Positions 10,360-21,875 of a DNA stretch of 47,038 nt are shown piece after piece. A model generated the notes under the pieces. That model saw only the letters and a list, made by a program, of their open reading frames with translations, had not been told where the DNA came from and ran no database searches. The stretch is from Maricaulis sp. (GTDB lineage: Bacteria > Pseudomonadota > Alphaproteobacteria > Caulobacterales > Maricaulaceae), in contig NZMJ01000156.1 in the NCBI GenBank assembly GCA_002692855.1, positions 1 to 47,038 of the forward strand, in the 5' to 3' direction. The position numbers were made by a program, and so were the translations under genes. Position 1 is the first letter of the stretch. Each line of letters starts with the position of its first letter.

Positions 10360-10716
10360 TCAAGTGTCGGCTGCTGCTGCGAGCGCTTCCAGCTTCTCGG
10401 CGGCCTTGCTCACGCGTTCCGCCAGTCTCTGGCGTTCGGCATTCAGCCCTTGCGCCCGGCCGCTGTCGGCGGCCTGCAATTCCTCAAGCTGCGCTTCGAG
10501 TTCGCTGAGCCTGGTGAGGGCATCGAGCCGCTCGTCGGCCACCACAAGCGACGCCATGAGCAGCAGGCGCAAATCCCCGATCTGCCCCACCTGGCCCGAC
10601 AGGTCCCGGATATGCCCGTCGAGGTGACGGGCCAGATCGCGCAGATGCGCTTCCTGGCCTTCCTCGCAGCCGATGGTGAAAGCGCGGCCGTTGATGGAGA
10701 CAGAGACCTTGCCCAT
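10360..10716 (-). CDS. zapA: Cell division protein ZapA
   Basis: A 118-residue FtsZ-ring-associated protein. The N-terminal globular part shows the family pattern VSINGRAFTIGCEEGQE, LARHLDGHIRDL and GDLRLLLMASLVVADE; the C-terminal half is a coiled coil that dimerises and bundles FtsZ filaments. The start ATG overlaps the stop of the upstream coiled-coil gene by one base (TGATG). 6S RNA and 5-FCL follow on the same strand, the classical order. Confidence 0.92.
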   Translation of the reverse strand: MGKVSVSINGRAFTIGCEEGQEAHLRDLARHLDGHIRDLSGQVGQIGDLRLLLMASLVVADERLDALTRLSELEAQLEELQAADSGRAQGLNAERQRLAERVSKAAEKLEALAAAADT

Positions 10717-11033
10717 CAGTGGCCGTCCCCGCTGGCATCGGCCGCTTCAACGGTCGTCGCGGCGGCGCGAAGATCGCGGATGGCGCCATCGAGTGCTGCG
10801 GAGGCTTCCTCGGCCGCCTCGACCAGCGCCGCTTCGCGGGCGCGGGCATCATCGAGGTCCTCGGCCAAACGGGCGCGGTCGGCGTCGTACGCCCCCATCT
10901 CCTCGTTCGCTGAACGCGCCGCGTCGGCGCGAGAGCGCAGCTTGGCCGTCATTTTTTCAACGCGTTCGAGCGCGGCATCAAATCGCGCGATGGCGGCGTC
11001 GAGGGGGTCGTCCCCGTTCTGGTCATTCGTCAT
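10716..11033 (-). CDS. DUF4164-like coiled-coil protein beside zapA
   Basis: A 105-residue, Ala/Glu/Asp-rich, almost entirely helical protein (DAAIARFDAALERVEKM and onward), consistent with a long coiled coil. Such a protein is usual immediately upstream of zapA in alphaproteobacteria and is annotated as DUF4164. Its one-base overlap with zapA suggests coupled translation and a role linked to division, which is inference. I preferred the ATG at 11033 (MTNDQNGDD) over a TTG 36 bases upstream; neither has a convincing Shine-Dalgarno. Confidence 0.75.
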   Translation of the reverse strand: MTNDQNGDDPLDAAIARFDAALERVEKMTAKLRSRADAARSANEEMGAYDADRARLAEDLDDARAREAALVEAAEEASAALDGAIRDLRAAATTVEAADASGDGH

Positions 11034-11170
11034 GGCGGGCAAAATCGCGTCTTGTCGCGGAAAGTTCAAGTGATACGCGAAGAATGACGCCTTTACGACT
11101 GTTGTCCGTTGCTGCGGCCCCGGGCGCTTGCCATAAGGAGCGCCCCTCCCGATCGCGAAAGGCGACCCCC

Positions 11171-11971
11171 ATGGCCCTGCGGCGCGCTGCCGAACCCGAC
11201 CAGATCGCCCTCGCCCTTGCGCAAATCTGCTCGCAGGCGGGTGTCGCCGTCATGGACGTCTATGAGAGCGATTTCGCCGCGCGTGCGAAGACCGACCGCT
11301 CTCCGGTCACCGACGCCGACGAGCGCGCCGAAGCGATCATCCTGGAAGCACTGGACGCCGTCTTTCCGGGCATCCCCGTGCTGGCCGAGGAACAATTCGA
11401 AAAAGGGAACTGCCCCGACACCGAGGACCATTTCTTCCTGGTCGACCCGGTCGACGGAACCCGTGAATTCGTCAACAAGAATGGCGAGTTCACCGTCAAC
11501 ATCGCCCTGATCGCCCACCGTCGGCCGATGGCGGGCTGTGTCTTTGCTCCGGCCTTGAAGCGGCTCTATTGCGGCGGGGAGACCGCCTATGCAGGGCCGG
11601 TCAGTTCGGGCGATGACGTGACAGCGGACTTCCTGGTTCCGATCCGCGGACGCGAAATCCCGTCAGACCAGCTGGTGGCGGTGATGAGCCGGTCCCATCT
11701 CGATGAACAGACCAAGGCCTGGGCCGAAGCGGCGGGCGTCACCGATGCGGTCTCGGCGGGATCGTCGCTGAAATTCTGCCTGCTCGCCGAAGGACGAGCC
11801 GACGTCTATCCGCGCTTCGGTCCGACGATGGAGTGGGATACGGCCGCCGGTCATGCCGTGCTGAATGCGGCGGGCGGCCAAGTGGTCAAGCCGGACGGGT
11901 CAGACTTCCTCTATGGCAAAACCGCCGAACGCTTCCTCAACGGGGCATTCATCGCGCGGGCGCGGCGTTAG
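11171..11971 (+). CDS. cysQ: 3'(2'),5'-bisphosphate nucleotidase CysQ
   Basis: Removes the 3'-phosphate of PAP, the by-product of PAPS use, in the cytosol. The 266-residue inositol-monophosphatase-fold protein has the metal site residues of VLAEEQFEK (Glu), LVDPVDGTREF (DPVDGT) and MEWDTAAGHAVL (WDTAA). I assign CysQ rather than inositol phosphatase because of the LVDPVDGTREFVNKNGEFTV form and the adjacent convergent cysNC-cysD genes. I chose the ATG at 11171 because a longer open frame upstream is the antisense of the DUF4164 gene. Confidence 0.9.
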   Translation: MALRRAAEPDQIALALAQICSQAGVAVMDVYESDFAARAKTDRSPVTDADERAEAIILEALDAVFPGIPVLAEEQFEKGNCPDTEDHFFLVDPVDGTREFVNKNGEFTVNIALIAHRRPMAGCVFAPALKRLYCGGETAYAGPVSSGDDVTADFLVPIRGREIPSDQLVAVMSRSHLDEQTKAWAEAAGVTDAVSAGSSLKFCLLAEGRADVYPRFGPTMEWDTAAGHAVLNAAGGQVVKPDGSDFLYGKTAERFLNGAFIARARR

Positions 11972-12006
11972 ACAGAGTTCCCTCGGCGGGCTGCCGAAGG
12001 TCGGCG

Positions 12007-13899
12007 TCAGCCGAGCCGGCCCATATCCCGCAGCATCGAGATAACCCGCTCGGCGGCCTCTTCCGGTGACAGGTCAGCCGTATGGAGGTGAATCTCGGGG
12101 GTCTCAGGCGCTTCATACGGGCTGTCGAAGCCGGTGAAATTCTTGATCTTGCCGTCCTGGGCCTTGCGATAGAGCCCCTTGGGATCGCGCGCCATGCAGA
12201 CCTCGATCGGCGCATCGACGAAGACTTCGATGAATTCATCCTCGCCGACCAGTTCACGCACCATCTGGCGCTCGTCGCGGAAGGGCGAGATGAAGGAACA
12301 CGTCACGATCAGGCCCGCATCCACGAACAGTTTTCCGACTTCGCCGATGCGGCGAATGTTTTCCACCCGGTCTGCATCGGTGAAACCCAGATCCTTGTTC
12401 AGCCCGTGGCGGACATTGTCGCCATCCAGCGAATAGGTGTGGTGCCCTGCGGCTGACAGGCGTTTCTCGACGAGGTTGGCGATGGTCGACTTGCCGGCTC
12501 CGGACAGGCCCGTGAACCAGACGATGGCCGGCTTCTGGCCCTTCATCCGGGCGCGGTCGGTCTTGGTGATGTCCATCGCCTGGGCGTGGATATTGTCCGC
12601 GCGCCGCAGACCGTGCCGGATCATGCCCGCGCCGACCGTCTGATTGGTGAAGCGGTCGATCAGGATGAAAGCGCCGGTTGCGCGGTTGTCCTCGTACGGA
12701 TCAAAGGCGATCGGCTGTCCCGTCGACAGGTTGCACTGGCCGATGCCGTTCAGGGCGATCGACCGGGCCGGTTCCTTCTCGAAGGTGTTGACGTCGATAC
12801 CGTATTTGATCGTCGTGATCGTGGCCGGAATGGTCGCCGGGCCGGCCTTCAGCAGATAGGAGCGGCCCGACAACAATTCCTGCTCGTTCATCCACAGGAT
12901 TTCGGCGACGAACTGGTCGGAGACGTCCGGCCGGTCCCCAGCCGGAACGATCATGTCTCCGCGCGCCACGTCGACCTCGCGGTCGAGCACAAGCGTCACG
13001 GCATCACCGGCCACGGCTTCGTCCTGATCGCCGTCGGCGGTCACGATCTGCTTGACCGTCGCGGATGCGCCCGACTGGGCGATGACGACGGCGTCGCCCG
13101 GAGCGATGCGTCCCGACGCGACGGTGCCGGAGAAGCCGCGGAAATTCTGGTTCGGCCGATTGACCCACTGGACCGGGAAGCGGAAAGGCTGGTCGATCAG
13201 TCCGGAGCCGGTCTCGAGCGATTCCAGAAACTCGATCAGCGATCCGCCTTGATACCAGTCCATGCGCGCCGATCGGGTCGAGACATTCTCTCCAAAGCGG
13301 GCCGACATCGGGATCGGGGTGATCGACTGGAAGGGCAGGCTGGCGACGGCCTGCCGATAGGCGCCGTGAATGTCCTCGAAACGAGCCCGGTCATAATCAA
13401 CCAGGTCCATCTTGTTCACTGCCAGCACGATGTGGCGAATGCCCATCATGTGGGCGATCCAGGTGTGGCGGCGCGTCTGTGTGAGCACGCCCTTTCGCGC
13501 ATCAACAAGGATGATGGCAGCGTCGGCCGTGGAGGCGCCGGTCGCCATGTTGCGCGTGTACTGTTCGTGGCCCGGCGTGTCGGCGACGACGAATTTGCGC
13601 TTCTCGGTCGCGAAGAAGCGGTAAGCGACGTCAATCGTGATGCCCTGCTCGCGCTCGGCCTCGAGCCCGTCGAGCAGCAGCGCGAAGTCGATGTCCCCGC
13701 CGGTCGTTCCATGCTTCCTGGAGTCGCGCTCCAGCGTGCCGAGCTGATCCTCGAACAACAACTTGGAATCGTAGAGGAGGCGGCCGATCAGGGTCGATTT
13801 TCCGTCATCCACTGACCCGCAGGTGATGAAGCGCAGCACGCCCTTCGAGCCGGAGCGCGACAGGCGGTCAATGAGACCGGAACGATCCGCGCCCGACAT
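12007..13899 (-). CDS. cysNC: Bifunctional sulfate adenylyltransferase subunit 1 / adenylylsulfate kinase
   Basis: A 630-residue fusion. The N-terminal part (about 1-430) is the CysN GTPase that drives APS formation with CysD: G1 VDDGKST, G3 [10 protein letters not shown]4 NKMD, then EF-Tu-like beta-barrel domains. The C-terminal part (about 450-630) is the CysC APS kinase with the P-loop GLSGAGKST and the [10 protein letters not shown] and [10 protein letters not shown] motifs. The product is PAPS. Its ATG overlaps the cysD stop by one base. PAPS can serve cysteine synthesis or sulfotransferases; no PAPS reductase or sulfotransferase is in the window. Confidence 0.96.
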   Translation of the reverse strand: MSGADRSGLIDRLSRSGSKGVLRFITCGSVDDGKSTLIGRLLYDSKLLFEDQLGTLERDSRKHGTTGGDIDFALLLDGLEAEREQGITIDVAYRFFATEKRKFVVADTPGHEQYTRNMATGASTADAAIILVDARKGVLTQTRRHTWIAHMMGIRHIVLAVNKMDLVDYDRARFEDIHGAYRQAVASLPFQSITPIPMSARFGENVSTRSARMDWYQGGSLIEFLESLETGSGLIDQPFRFPVQWVNRPNQNFRGFSGTVASGRIAPGDAVVIAQSGASATVKQIVTADGDQDEAVAGDAVTLVLDREVDVARGDMIVPAGDRPDVSDQFVAEILWMNEQELLSGRSYLLKAGPATIPATITTIKYGIDVNTFEKEPARSIALNGIGQCNLSTGQPIAFDPYEDNRATGAFILIDRFTNQTVGAGMIRHGLRRADNIHAQAMDITKTDRARMKGQKPAIVWFTGLSGAGKSTIANLVEKRLSAAGHHTYSLDGDNVRHGLNKDLGFTDADRVENIRRIGEVGKLFVDAGLIVTCSFISPFRDERQMVRELVGEDEFIEVFVDAPIEVCMARDPKGLYRKAQDGKIKNFTGFDSPYEAPETPEIHLHTADLSPEEAAERVISMLRDMGRLG

Positions 13900-14873
13900 C
13901 AGAAATATCCCTCGCGCTTCTTCTTCTCCATCGAGCCCGACTCGTCGTGGTCGATCAGGCGGCCGGAGCGTTCCGAGGTCCGCGCTGTCAGCATTTCAAG
14001 GACGATATCCTCGACCGTCGCGGCATCGCTTTCGATGGCGCCGGTCAGAGGGTAGCAGCCGAGCGTGCGGAAGCGGACGGTCCTTGTCTGCGGTGTCTCG
14101 CCATCGCGCATGGGGAGCCGGTCATCATCGACCATGATCGTCGTGCCATCGCGATCCACGACAGGCCGCGGTGCCGCGAAATAGAGCGGCACGATGGGGA
14201 TGTGCTCTTCCAGGATGTATTGCCAGATATCGAGCTCGGTCCAGTTCGACAGCGGGAAAACCCGGATCGATTCACCCTTGCGAATCCGCGTGTTGTAGAG
14301 GTTCCAAAGCTCGGGCCTCTGGGCGCGCGGGTCCCAGCCGTGATTGGTGTCGCGGAAGGAAAAGATGCGCTCCTTGGCACGGGACTTTTCCTCGTCGCGG
14401 CGCGCGCCGCCGAACGCCGCGTCAAAACCGTGTTCGTTCAAGGCCTGGCGCAACGCTTCGGTCTTCATCACCTGCGTGTGCAGGCTCGAACCGGAATCGA
14501 TGGGGTTGATGCCGCGCGCGACCCCGTCCGCATTGGTATGGGTCAGGAGAGTCAGGCCCAGCGCCGACGTCAACGCGTCGCGAAAGGCGATCATCTCGCG
14601 GAACTTCCACGTCGTATCGACATGCAGCAGCGGAAAGGGCGGGCGCGAGGGCCAGAAGGCCTTCATCGCCAGGTGCAGCATCACGGCGCTGTCCTTGCCG
14701 ATGGAATAGAGCATCACCGGATTGGCGAAACCGGCGGCGACCTCGCGCATGATGTGGAGGCTTTCGGCCTCCAGCGCTTTCAGGTGCGCCGACAGGGGGC
14801 GGGCGCGGCTGCGCCCCTCGGCGAAGCGCGCGGCATAGGCGTTCAGCGTTTCGGTGAGCGCGCCGTCAGACAC
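13899..14873 (-). CDS. cysD: Sulfate adenylyltransferase subunit 2
   Basis: Catalytic ATP-PPi-type subunit that adenylates sulfate to APS with CysN. A 324-residue PP-loop protein: the loop is [12 protein letters not shown] (SxGKDS), followed by [38 protein letters not shown] and the C-terminal [10 protein letters not shown] typical of CysD. The start codon is GTG at 14873. It is the first gene of the cysD-cysNC pair and lies 76 bases downstream of the DegT aminotransferase gene on the same strand, so it could share a transcript with the glycan genes. Confidence 0.95.
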   Translation of the reverse strand: MSDGALTETLNAYAARFAEGRSRARPLSAHLKALEAESLHIMREVAAGFANPVMLYSIGKDSAVMLHLAMKAFWPSRPPFPLLHVDTTWKFREMIAFRDALTSALGLTLLTHTNADGVARGINPIDSGSSLHTQVMKTEALRQALNEHGFDAAFGGARRDEEKSRAKERIFSFRDTNHGWDPRAQRPELWNLYNTRIRKGESIRVFPLSNWTELDIWQYILEEHIPIVPLYFAAPRPVVDRDGTTIMVDDDRLPMRDGETPQTRTVRFRTLGCYPLTGAIESDAATVEDIVLEMLTARTSERSGRLIDHDESGSMEKKKREGYF

Positions 14874-14949
14874 GTCAGATACCCCCGTCCGTCCGGGGAC
14901 GGACCATGGCGCAAAGCGACTGGGCTGTCACGGTTGTGGCGCTGTGAAA

Positions 14950-16092
14950 TCAGGCTGCCGCGCGTTCCGCGGCATAGGCCTGAATGGCGTCGATGACCCG
15001 CTGCTGGTCCTCGCCGCGAATGTCGGCATGCATCGGCAGGGAAACGACGCGGTCGCAGACCTTCATCGTCACCGGCAGGCCACCCGGAGCGACCGGGAAA
15101 TCAGCATAGGGCGCCTGCATGTGCAGCGGGATCGGGTAATAGACCGCCGTCGGCACGCCGCGTTCCGCCAGGAAAGCGCGGAAGCCGTCCCGGTCATCAA
15201 CTTCGACCGTGTATTGCGCCCAAGTGCAGGTCGCGCCTTCTGCGAGTTTCGGCGTCTTCACCGCGTTGCCGATGCCCTTCTGGTAGGCGTCAGCGGCCTT
15301 CTGGCGGAGCACCAGTTCTTCGGCGAAGGCGTCCAGCTTCACGAGAAGAATGGCAGCCTGGAGCGTGTCGAGGCGCGAATTGAGCCCGATGCGGGCATAT
15401 TCGTACCGCTCGCGTCCTTCGCCATGTACCTGGTAGGACTTGATCAGGTCGCGGACCTTCGCGTCCTTGACCAGAACTGCACCCCCATCGCCATAACAGC
15501 CGAGCGGCTTGGCCGGGTAGAAGCTGATCGTCAGCGCATCCGCCCATTCGATGGCGGACTTGCCATTCAGCGTTGCGCCATAGGCCTGCGCGGCATCGGC
15601 GATCAGTTTCATGCCGTGCTGGTCGCAAATCTCCCGGATCGCCGGATAGTTCGCCATCTGGCCGAACAGGTCGACGGCAATGACGCAGGCCGGACGCAGC
15701 TTGCCTTCGGCTTTCACCATCTCGATGGCGGCCTTCAGGCTTTCGGGGTCCATGTTGTAGGTGACCGGGTCGACATCGACGAAAACCGGCGTTGCGCGCG
15801 TCCACGGCACCACTTCGGCAGAGGCCGCGAAGGTAAAGGACGGCACGAAGACCGCATCTCCCCGGCCGATCCCCATCGACAGGAGCGGCAGGACAATGGC
15901 GTCCGTACCGTTGGCGCAGGCGAGGCCATGCGGTGCCTTTGCGAGATCAGCGAGCCGGGCTTCCAGCTCGCGCACTTGCGGCCCCAGGATGAAGGCTCCC
16001 GAATCGAGCACCTGGCCAATGGCGGCATCGAGCCTGGAGCGCAAACGGTCGCGCTGCGCGCCCAGATCGATAAAGGGAATCATGTCGGTCAA
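14950..16092 (-). CDS. DegT/DnrJ/EryC1/StrS-family sugar aminotransferase
   Basis: A PLP-dependent, fold-type-I enzyme that aminates a keto-sugar nucleotide. The 380-residue sequence opens IPFIDLGAQRDRLR and has ANGTDAIVLPL, PSFTFAASAEVV, DAAQAYGA and the Schiff-base lysine in SFYPAKPLGCYGDGGAV. The FYPAKPLGCYGDGG form resembles WbpE-like enzymes that make 3-amino sugars, but the exact substrate is inference. I kept the TTG at 16092 because GGAGG is nine bases upstream; the ATG at 16083 is the alternative. It lies 90 bases downstream of glmS on the same strand. Confidence 0.9.
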   Translation of the reverse strand: MTDMIPFIDLGAQRDRLRSRLDAAIGQVLDSGAFILGPQVRELEARLADLAKAPHGLACANGTDAIVLPLLSMGIGRGDAVFVPSFTFAASAEVVPWTRATPVFVDVDPVTYNMDPESLKAAIEMVKAEGKLRPACVIAVDLFGQMANYPAIREICDQHGMKLIADAAQAYGATLNGKSAIEWADALTISFYPAKPLGCYGDGGAVLVKDAKVRDLIKSYQVHGEGRERYEYARIGLNSRLDTLQAAILLVKLDAFAEELVLRQKAADAYQKGIGNAVKTPKLAEGATCTWAQYTVEVDDRDGFRAFLAERGVPTAVYYPIPLHMQAPYADFPVAPGGLPVTMKVCDRVVSLPMHADIRGEDQQRVIDAIQAYAAERAAA

Positions 16093-16182
16093 TGGTCCGG
16101 GCCTCCGGCTGCCGCAGGTCTGTCAATCTGACGCGTGCTCTACACGAGCGATCCGCCCGCGACCAATTCACGAATGGTTTCG

Positions 16183-18006
<1,824 letters not shown>

Positions 18007-18008
18007 GG

Positions 18009-19106
18009 TCAGTCCTTCCTAAAGGTCCGGGATTCGGTCGTGTGTTGGTCTGGTTCGCGATGCTTTGTGTCGGCACTCAGCGTCCGCGTCCAGTGGGGTA
18101 TGATATGTGGCTTGCGATCAAAAAGCGCGAACGGGCTCCATGCCATCATGCGCATGACCGCATTGCGCGGGACTTTTCGCTTCTCCTGCACGTCCCGCCT
18201 CTGGCGCATCACGCGCCCCAGACCGATTGTGGCGTCCCACACGCCGCGGACGTACGCCTTCGCGACTCCGCGGCGAATCGAGGCGACGAACAGGGCGACG
18301 GTGGCCGCCGCATGAAGGGGGAAGAGGATCCACAGCCAGGGCTGGGGCATGTTCTTGGCGAAGGTCCACAACCGGTTCCGGGTCCCGTGATAGACCGCGA
18401 AGGCCGACCAGCGGCTGCTTGATCCATAACCGACGTGTTCGACCACCGCGTCATGGACCTGAATGGCGATCTCGCCCTGCAGTCGTGCCCTGAACCCCAG
18501 ATCGACATCCTCGCAATAGCAGAAGAAATGCTCGTCGAAGCCGTCGAGGCTCGCAAACAGCTCCCGGTCGATCATCATCGCCGCTGCACAGGGCGAAAAC
18601 GTCTCACCCTCCTCCTGCAACTCGCTGACAGGCAATCCGTAGCCGCCGCGGAAGGGCAGGCCGAAGGCGTGATAGGCGTCGCCTGCCCCGTCGAGATAGC
18701 CGTCGCTTCCATAGGCCAGCTGCGTGGAGCCGAACATGCGCACTGTCGGCCATCGTTCAGAGGCACGCAAAAGCTGTTCAATCCAGTCGGGCTTTGGAAA
18801 TGCGTCCGGATTGAGCAGGGCGATCCAGCGTGTCGTGACAAGGCGGGCTGCCTGGTTGTTGGCCCCGGCAAATCCGCGATTGATGTCGTTCTCGATCAGC
18901 TCGATGCCCTCGGGCAGTTCGCTGGCACGGATGCGCTGCCCGTCAGGCGAGCCGTTTTCAACGACGATCACCCTCGCCGGCTGAACGGTCTGGTTCTTGA
19001 GGGCCTCGAGACAGGCCGGAAGCCACTCCCGGCTTCCATACGCCACCGTTATGACGGTTACATCTGCAACAGGCCGGGCCTTCGACGTCACAACAAATGG
19101 TCCCAT
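18009..19106 (-). CDS. Glycosyltransferase family 2 (rhamnosyltransferase-like)
   Basis: A 365-residue GT-A enzyme: VTVITVAYGSREWLPACL, VVENGSPDG, NDINRGFAGANNQA, the metal-binding region LLNPDAFPKPDW, and DGFDEHFFCYCEDVDLGFR (acceptor/catalytic ED). The C-terminal part contains one hydrophobic segment (about residues 255-280) suggesting membrane association. The pattern is that of WbbL-like transferases in O-antigen loci; donor and acceptor are unknown. Two starts are possible: ATG at 19106 (19-base overlap with the upstream gene) or GTG at 19091, which makes a GTGA overlap with the upstream stop. Confidence 0.88.
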   Translation of the reverse strand: MGPFVVTSKARPVADVTVITVAYGSREWLPACLEALKNQTVQPARVIVVENGSPDGQRIRASELPEGIELIENDINRGFAGANNQAARLVTTRWIALLNPDAFPKPDWIEQLLRASERWPTVRMFGSTQLAYGSDGYLDGAGDAYHAFGLPFRGGYGLPVSELQEEGETFSPCAAAMMIDRELFASLDGFDEHFFCYCEDVDLGFRARLQGEIAIQVHDAVVEHVGYGSSSRWSAFAVYHGTRNRLWTFAKNMPQPWLWILFPLHAAATVALFVASIRRGVAKAYVRGVWDATIGLGRVMRQRRDVQEKRKVPRNAVMRMMAWSPFALFDRKPHIIPHWTRTLSADTKHREPDQHTTESRTFRKD

Positions 19107-20167
19107 CCGTCTTCGGCCAGCGTGGAGGTAATCGCCTTGACGTCCTCGGCACGGTCATTGCTGATCACCAGCACCGCGTCGTCGGTCACGATGACTGACA
19201 CGTTCTCGACACCCACGACCGCCGTCATCGGGCCGGTCGACCGGGCGTGGACGTTGCGGCAATCGACCAGATGCACCGCGCCCGACACGACATTGCCCCC
19301 TTCATCCTTGGCGAGCACATCCATGAAGGATGTCCATGTGCCCACATCGGACCAGCCCATATCGACCGGGACGACCGCTGCGCAACCGGTTTTTTCCATC
19401 ACGGCGATGTCGAGGGGTTGTGACGGTGTCGCGGCGAACGCCTCGCGGTCCAACTCCCATACCGTCTCAGCGCGGCGGGCCTTCTCCACTGCCCGGCTCG
19501 CCCCTGCCGCGATGTCTGCGGCCCAGTGGTTCAATTCGCGCTGCATGACGGCCGGGTCGAACAGGAATATCCCGGCATTCCAGCTGTAGTCGCCATCGCG
19601 AAGATAGGCGGCGGCGGTTTGGACGTCGGGCTTTTCCTTGAACGCCGCGACGGCAAAGCCTGCTCCGATCGCCTCGCCGCGACGGATATAGCCATACCCG
19701 GTATGGGGACGGCTCGGCGCGATGCCGAATGTGACGATGCGTCCGCTTTGCGCCAGGTCGATTGCGCCAGCGAGCGTTTCGCGAAATGTGCCGAGATCGG
19801 TGATCTGATGGTCCGACGGAAGCAGGAGAAGAAGCGCTTCGTCTCCTGTTGCCTTTGACCACGCAACGGCTGCAGCGGCCACGGCGGCGGTGTTGCGTCC
19901 CTCGGGCTCGATCAGGGCTGCGACCGGGGTAATTCCGACGGCACCCAGTTGTTCGAGTGCTTCGTCGGCCTGCGCGGCGCCGGTGATGACGACCGGGGCG
20001 AGAATGTCCGGCCCCTGCGAGCCGGGTTTCAGCCGCAGGGCGGTTTCCTGGAGCAGCGAACGCCCATCGACCAGCGGAATGAGGTGTTTGGGCCGATCCT
20101 TGCGGGAGACCGGCCAAAGTCGCGTTCCGGATCCTCCGCACATGAGGACGGGTCTGATTGACGGCAT
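19088..20167 (-). CDS. Mannose-1-phosphate guanylyltransferase
   Basis: Forms GDP-mannose from mannose-1-phosphate and GTP. The 359-residue protein has MCGGSGTRLWPVSRKDRPKH at the N-terminus (signature GGxGTRLWP), LPSDHQI, the FKEKPD region and WNAGIFLF. It is the short single-domain type, without the phosphomannose isomerase cupin of long ManC. GDP-mannose can feed mannan, rhamnose or fucose-type pathways, so it may supply the Fcl-like reductase and local glycosyltransferases. The operon runs on to the GT2 gene and glmS. Confidence 0.92.
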   Translation of the reverse strand: MPSIRPVLMCGGSGTRLWPVSRKDRPKHLIPLVDGRSLLQETALRLKPGSQGPDILAPVVITGAAQADEALEQLGAVGITPVAALIEPEGRNTAAVAAAAVAWSKATGDEALLLLLPSDHQITDLGTFRETLAGAIDLAQSGRIVTFGIAPSRPHTGYGYIRRGEAIGAGFAVAAFKEKPDVQTAAAYLRDGDYSWNAGIFLFDPAVMQRELNHWAADIAAGASRAVEKARRAETVWELDREAFAATPSQPLDIAVMEKTGCAAVVPVDMGWSDVGTWTSFMDVLAKDEGGNVVSGAVHLVDCRNVHARSTGPMTAVVGVENVSVIVTDDAVLVISNDRAEDVKAITSTLAEDGWDHLL

Positions 20168-20250
20168 CGCGAGCTGACTCCGGAGGGTCGGTAGGGTGAA
20201 TTTTCGGTCGTTCGGCCTTGGGCTTGCACCTGTCTAGACTGAAATTGCTT

Positions 20251-21471
20251 CTATTGGGTTTCACACACGGCATGAAATGCCGGACTGAGACCCGCCACCC
20301 ATTTTTCCGGCGAGAAACGCTCTTCTGCCGCTGCAGCGATGGCGCTGCGGCGGGCCGCGTCAGGAACGGTCATTTTTGAGAGCTGCTCAGCCGCAGCGGC
20401 TTCATCGGGATCCGCCCAGACCGCGCCCGGCAAGTTATATTGAGGCTGATCCGATCGCGGCGGCACCAGTTCGAAGCCCACCTCGGTCACGCCCGGCAAG
20501 TCCGAGAAGTCGGCATTTCCGGACCAACCGGTCACGAGCGCCGGCGTCCCCGCCAGCAGGGCGCGGGCAATCGACAGGCCGAATCCCTCGCTGCGATGAA
20601 GCGAAACGAACACGTCCGCGGCCGCGAACAGGGCGTCGAACTCGTCCTGGGGCAGCGGGTCGTCGAAAATGCGGATGCGGGGGTCCGACGCGCATTCGGC
20701 ATCGAAACGCCGCCGGATCGCGGCGCTGGCTCGGGAGAGGCCCGACGTCTTGACGATCATCCGGCAGTCTTCCCGGTCCTTGAAGGCGGTGCGAAAGGCG
20801 CGGATGGCCCCGATCGGGTTCTTGCGCTCGATCGAAGACAACGCATCGCCAGCAGCCAGGACCAGAAGCCCTTTGTCGGGGTCCGGCAATACCCGTTCAC
20901 GAAGGCGGCGCGGCAGCTCAGGAGACAGGTTTGCAGGCGACAACGGGTAGCCGGCAACCTTCACCTTGTCGCCCAGCGCAGGGCGCAAGGCATCCGCCGT
21001 GAAGTGCGACGGCACCCAGATCTCGTGATAGCGGGCTGCGGGCGCGATCCAGGATTTCGGAATCTGCGGCAACTCCCAGGCCCAGAAGCCGATCAGCAAG
21101 CGTCCGCGGAGGCGTTCGGCGCCGATGGCACTGAGCGCGTGAATGCTCTCAGGCGCGTTGACATGCACGATGACAGGCCCCGTACCGTCATCCTCGGGTT
21201 CCGGCACCGGCGGCCACGGCAGAACTGACCGCTCGGGCTGATAGATCGGGGTGAGGTCAAAGGATGACGGTGTGATATTCACCTGGCGGAACGCGCTGTG
21301 AATGAGCGACGCCGCAGCACCAATGCCCATTGGTGCGCTGAGAAATCCGGCAATCATCGGCGCACCGCGACCGGGATTTTGGGCCGAATCCAGCCGGCCA
21401 AGCCGGGCTTCGAGATAGGCACGGCGGGCCGGTTGCAGGGACCGCCTGAGGAATGGCCAAGCCTGTTTCAT
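20251..21471 (-). CDS. Glycosyltransferase (GT4/GT-B type)
   Basis: A 406-residue GT-B protein. The N-terminal half includes PMGIGAAASLIHSAF and IWVPSHFTADAL. The C-terminal half contains the donor-binding pattern FAAADVFVSLHRSEGFGLSIARALLAGTP, with the EGFGL glutamate, and VTGWSGNADF. That pattern is typical of GT4 mannosyl- or rhamnosyltransferases in O-chain synthesis. I took ATG at 21471; a TTG one codon upstream is also open. It is the first gene of the minus-strand glycan operon and diverges from pseB across a 404-base leader region. Confidence 0.86.
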   Translation of the reverse strand: MKQAWPFLRRSLQPARRAYLEARLGRLDSAQNPGRGAPMIAGFLSAPMGIGAAASLIHSAFRQVNITPSSFDLTPIYQPERSVLPWPPVPEPEDDGTGPVIVHVNAPESIHALSAIGAERLRGRLLIGFWAWELPQIPKSWIAPAARYHEIWVPSHFTADALRPALGDKVKVAGYPLSPANLSPELPRRLRERVLPDPDKGLLVLAAGDALSSIERKNPIGAIRAFRTAFKDREDCRMIVKTSGLSRASAAIRRRFDAECASDPRIRIFDDPLPQDEFDALFAAADVFVSLHRSEGFGLSIARALLAGTPALVTGWSGNADFSDLPGVTEVGFELVPPRSDQPQYNLPGAVWADPDEAAAAEQLSKMTVPDAARRSAIAAAAEERFSPEKWVAGLSPAFHAVCETQ

Positions 21472-21642
21472 CAATCCAGGGCCTTTCGGGCGCCAAGCCT
21501 AATCGGGGAATTGCACGGAGAGAATTCCCTTCGCCGTTGAGTTTCCAGCTGTTTTTCCGATGAAGTGGATCAATTAATCTGGTCTCTCGCTCGCCTTTTA
21601 TGGGCTTTCTGTGTAAAGTGAAGGTCGATCTGGGGGGAATTC

Positions 21643-21669
21643 GTGAATGCCAGTGCTGGCAGCTTTTGA
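21643..21669 (+). promoter_or_regulatory. Possible eight-codon leader ORF upstream of pseB
   Basis: GGGGGG at 21632-21637 precedes GTG at 21643 by five bases. The frame reads eight codons (fMet-N-A-S-A-G-S-F) and stops with TGA at 21667-21669. The codons overlap the TGCCAG-TG-CTGGCA palindrome, so ribosome movement could affect its folding. No obvious regulatory codon run is present, so this is only a candidate. Confidence 0.25.
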
Positions 21670-21800
21670 GGTATGTACCCGAAAAACCACAACCCGCGCC
21701 AAAGTCAATGGTCCGGATTTGTGCGCCTTTTCGTTGGAAACCTTTTTACAGTGAGTTCCGCTATTATGTGCGCTGACCGAATGTTTCGACGCAGTGCATC

Positions 21801-21864
21801 CTAACGCTTGCCTTCTTGAAGGCGAGGATTAGAACCGGGGCGATTGGTCCGGCGGACGGACCAA
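21801..21864 (+). promoter_or_regulatory. Two consecutive RNA hairpins next to the pseB Shine-Dalgarno
   Basis: The first hairpin (21801-21832) pairs CTAA with TTAG and CTTGCCTTC with GAAGGCGAG across a TT loop, with a two-base mismatch between the stems. The second (21844-21864) pairs TTGGTCCG with CGGACCAA around a five-base loop. It ends exactly where the Shine-Dalgarno AAGGGG begins, seven bases before the ATG at 21876. Such an arrangement could affect ribosome access or transcript stability. Confidence 0.42.
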
Positions 21865-21875
21865 AGGGGTATGGT

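Larger units (their letters stand above)
21472..21875. other. Divergent intergenic region with structured pseB leader
   Basis: A 404-base gap between the GT4 gene (minus) and the first pseB-like gene (plus), more AT-rich than its surroundings. It holds a possible eight-codon ORF (21643-21669), a TGCCAG-TG-CTGGCA palindrome (21648-21661), an imperfect hairpin at 21801-21832 and a perfect hairpin at 21844-21864. TATTAT at 21762-21767 resembles a -10 box, but no well-spaced -35 accompanies it. No tRNA or longer gene is seen. Confidence 0.6.

Noticed and set aside
10673..11170. Upstream extension of cysQ
   Set aside because: It runs antisense through the DUF4164-like gene and adds Arg-rich sequence; the ATG at 11171 gives family length.
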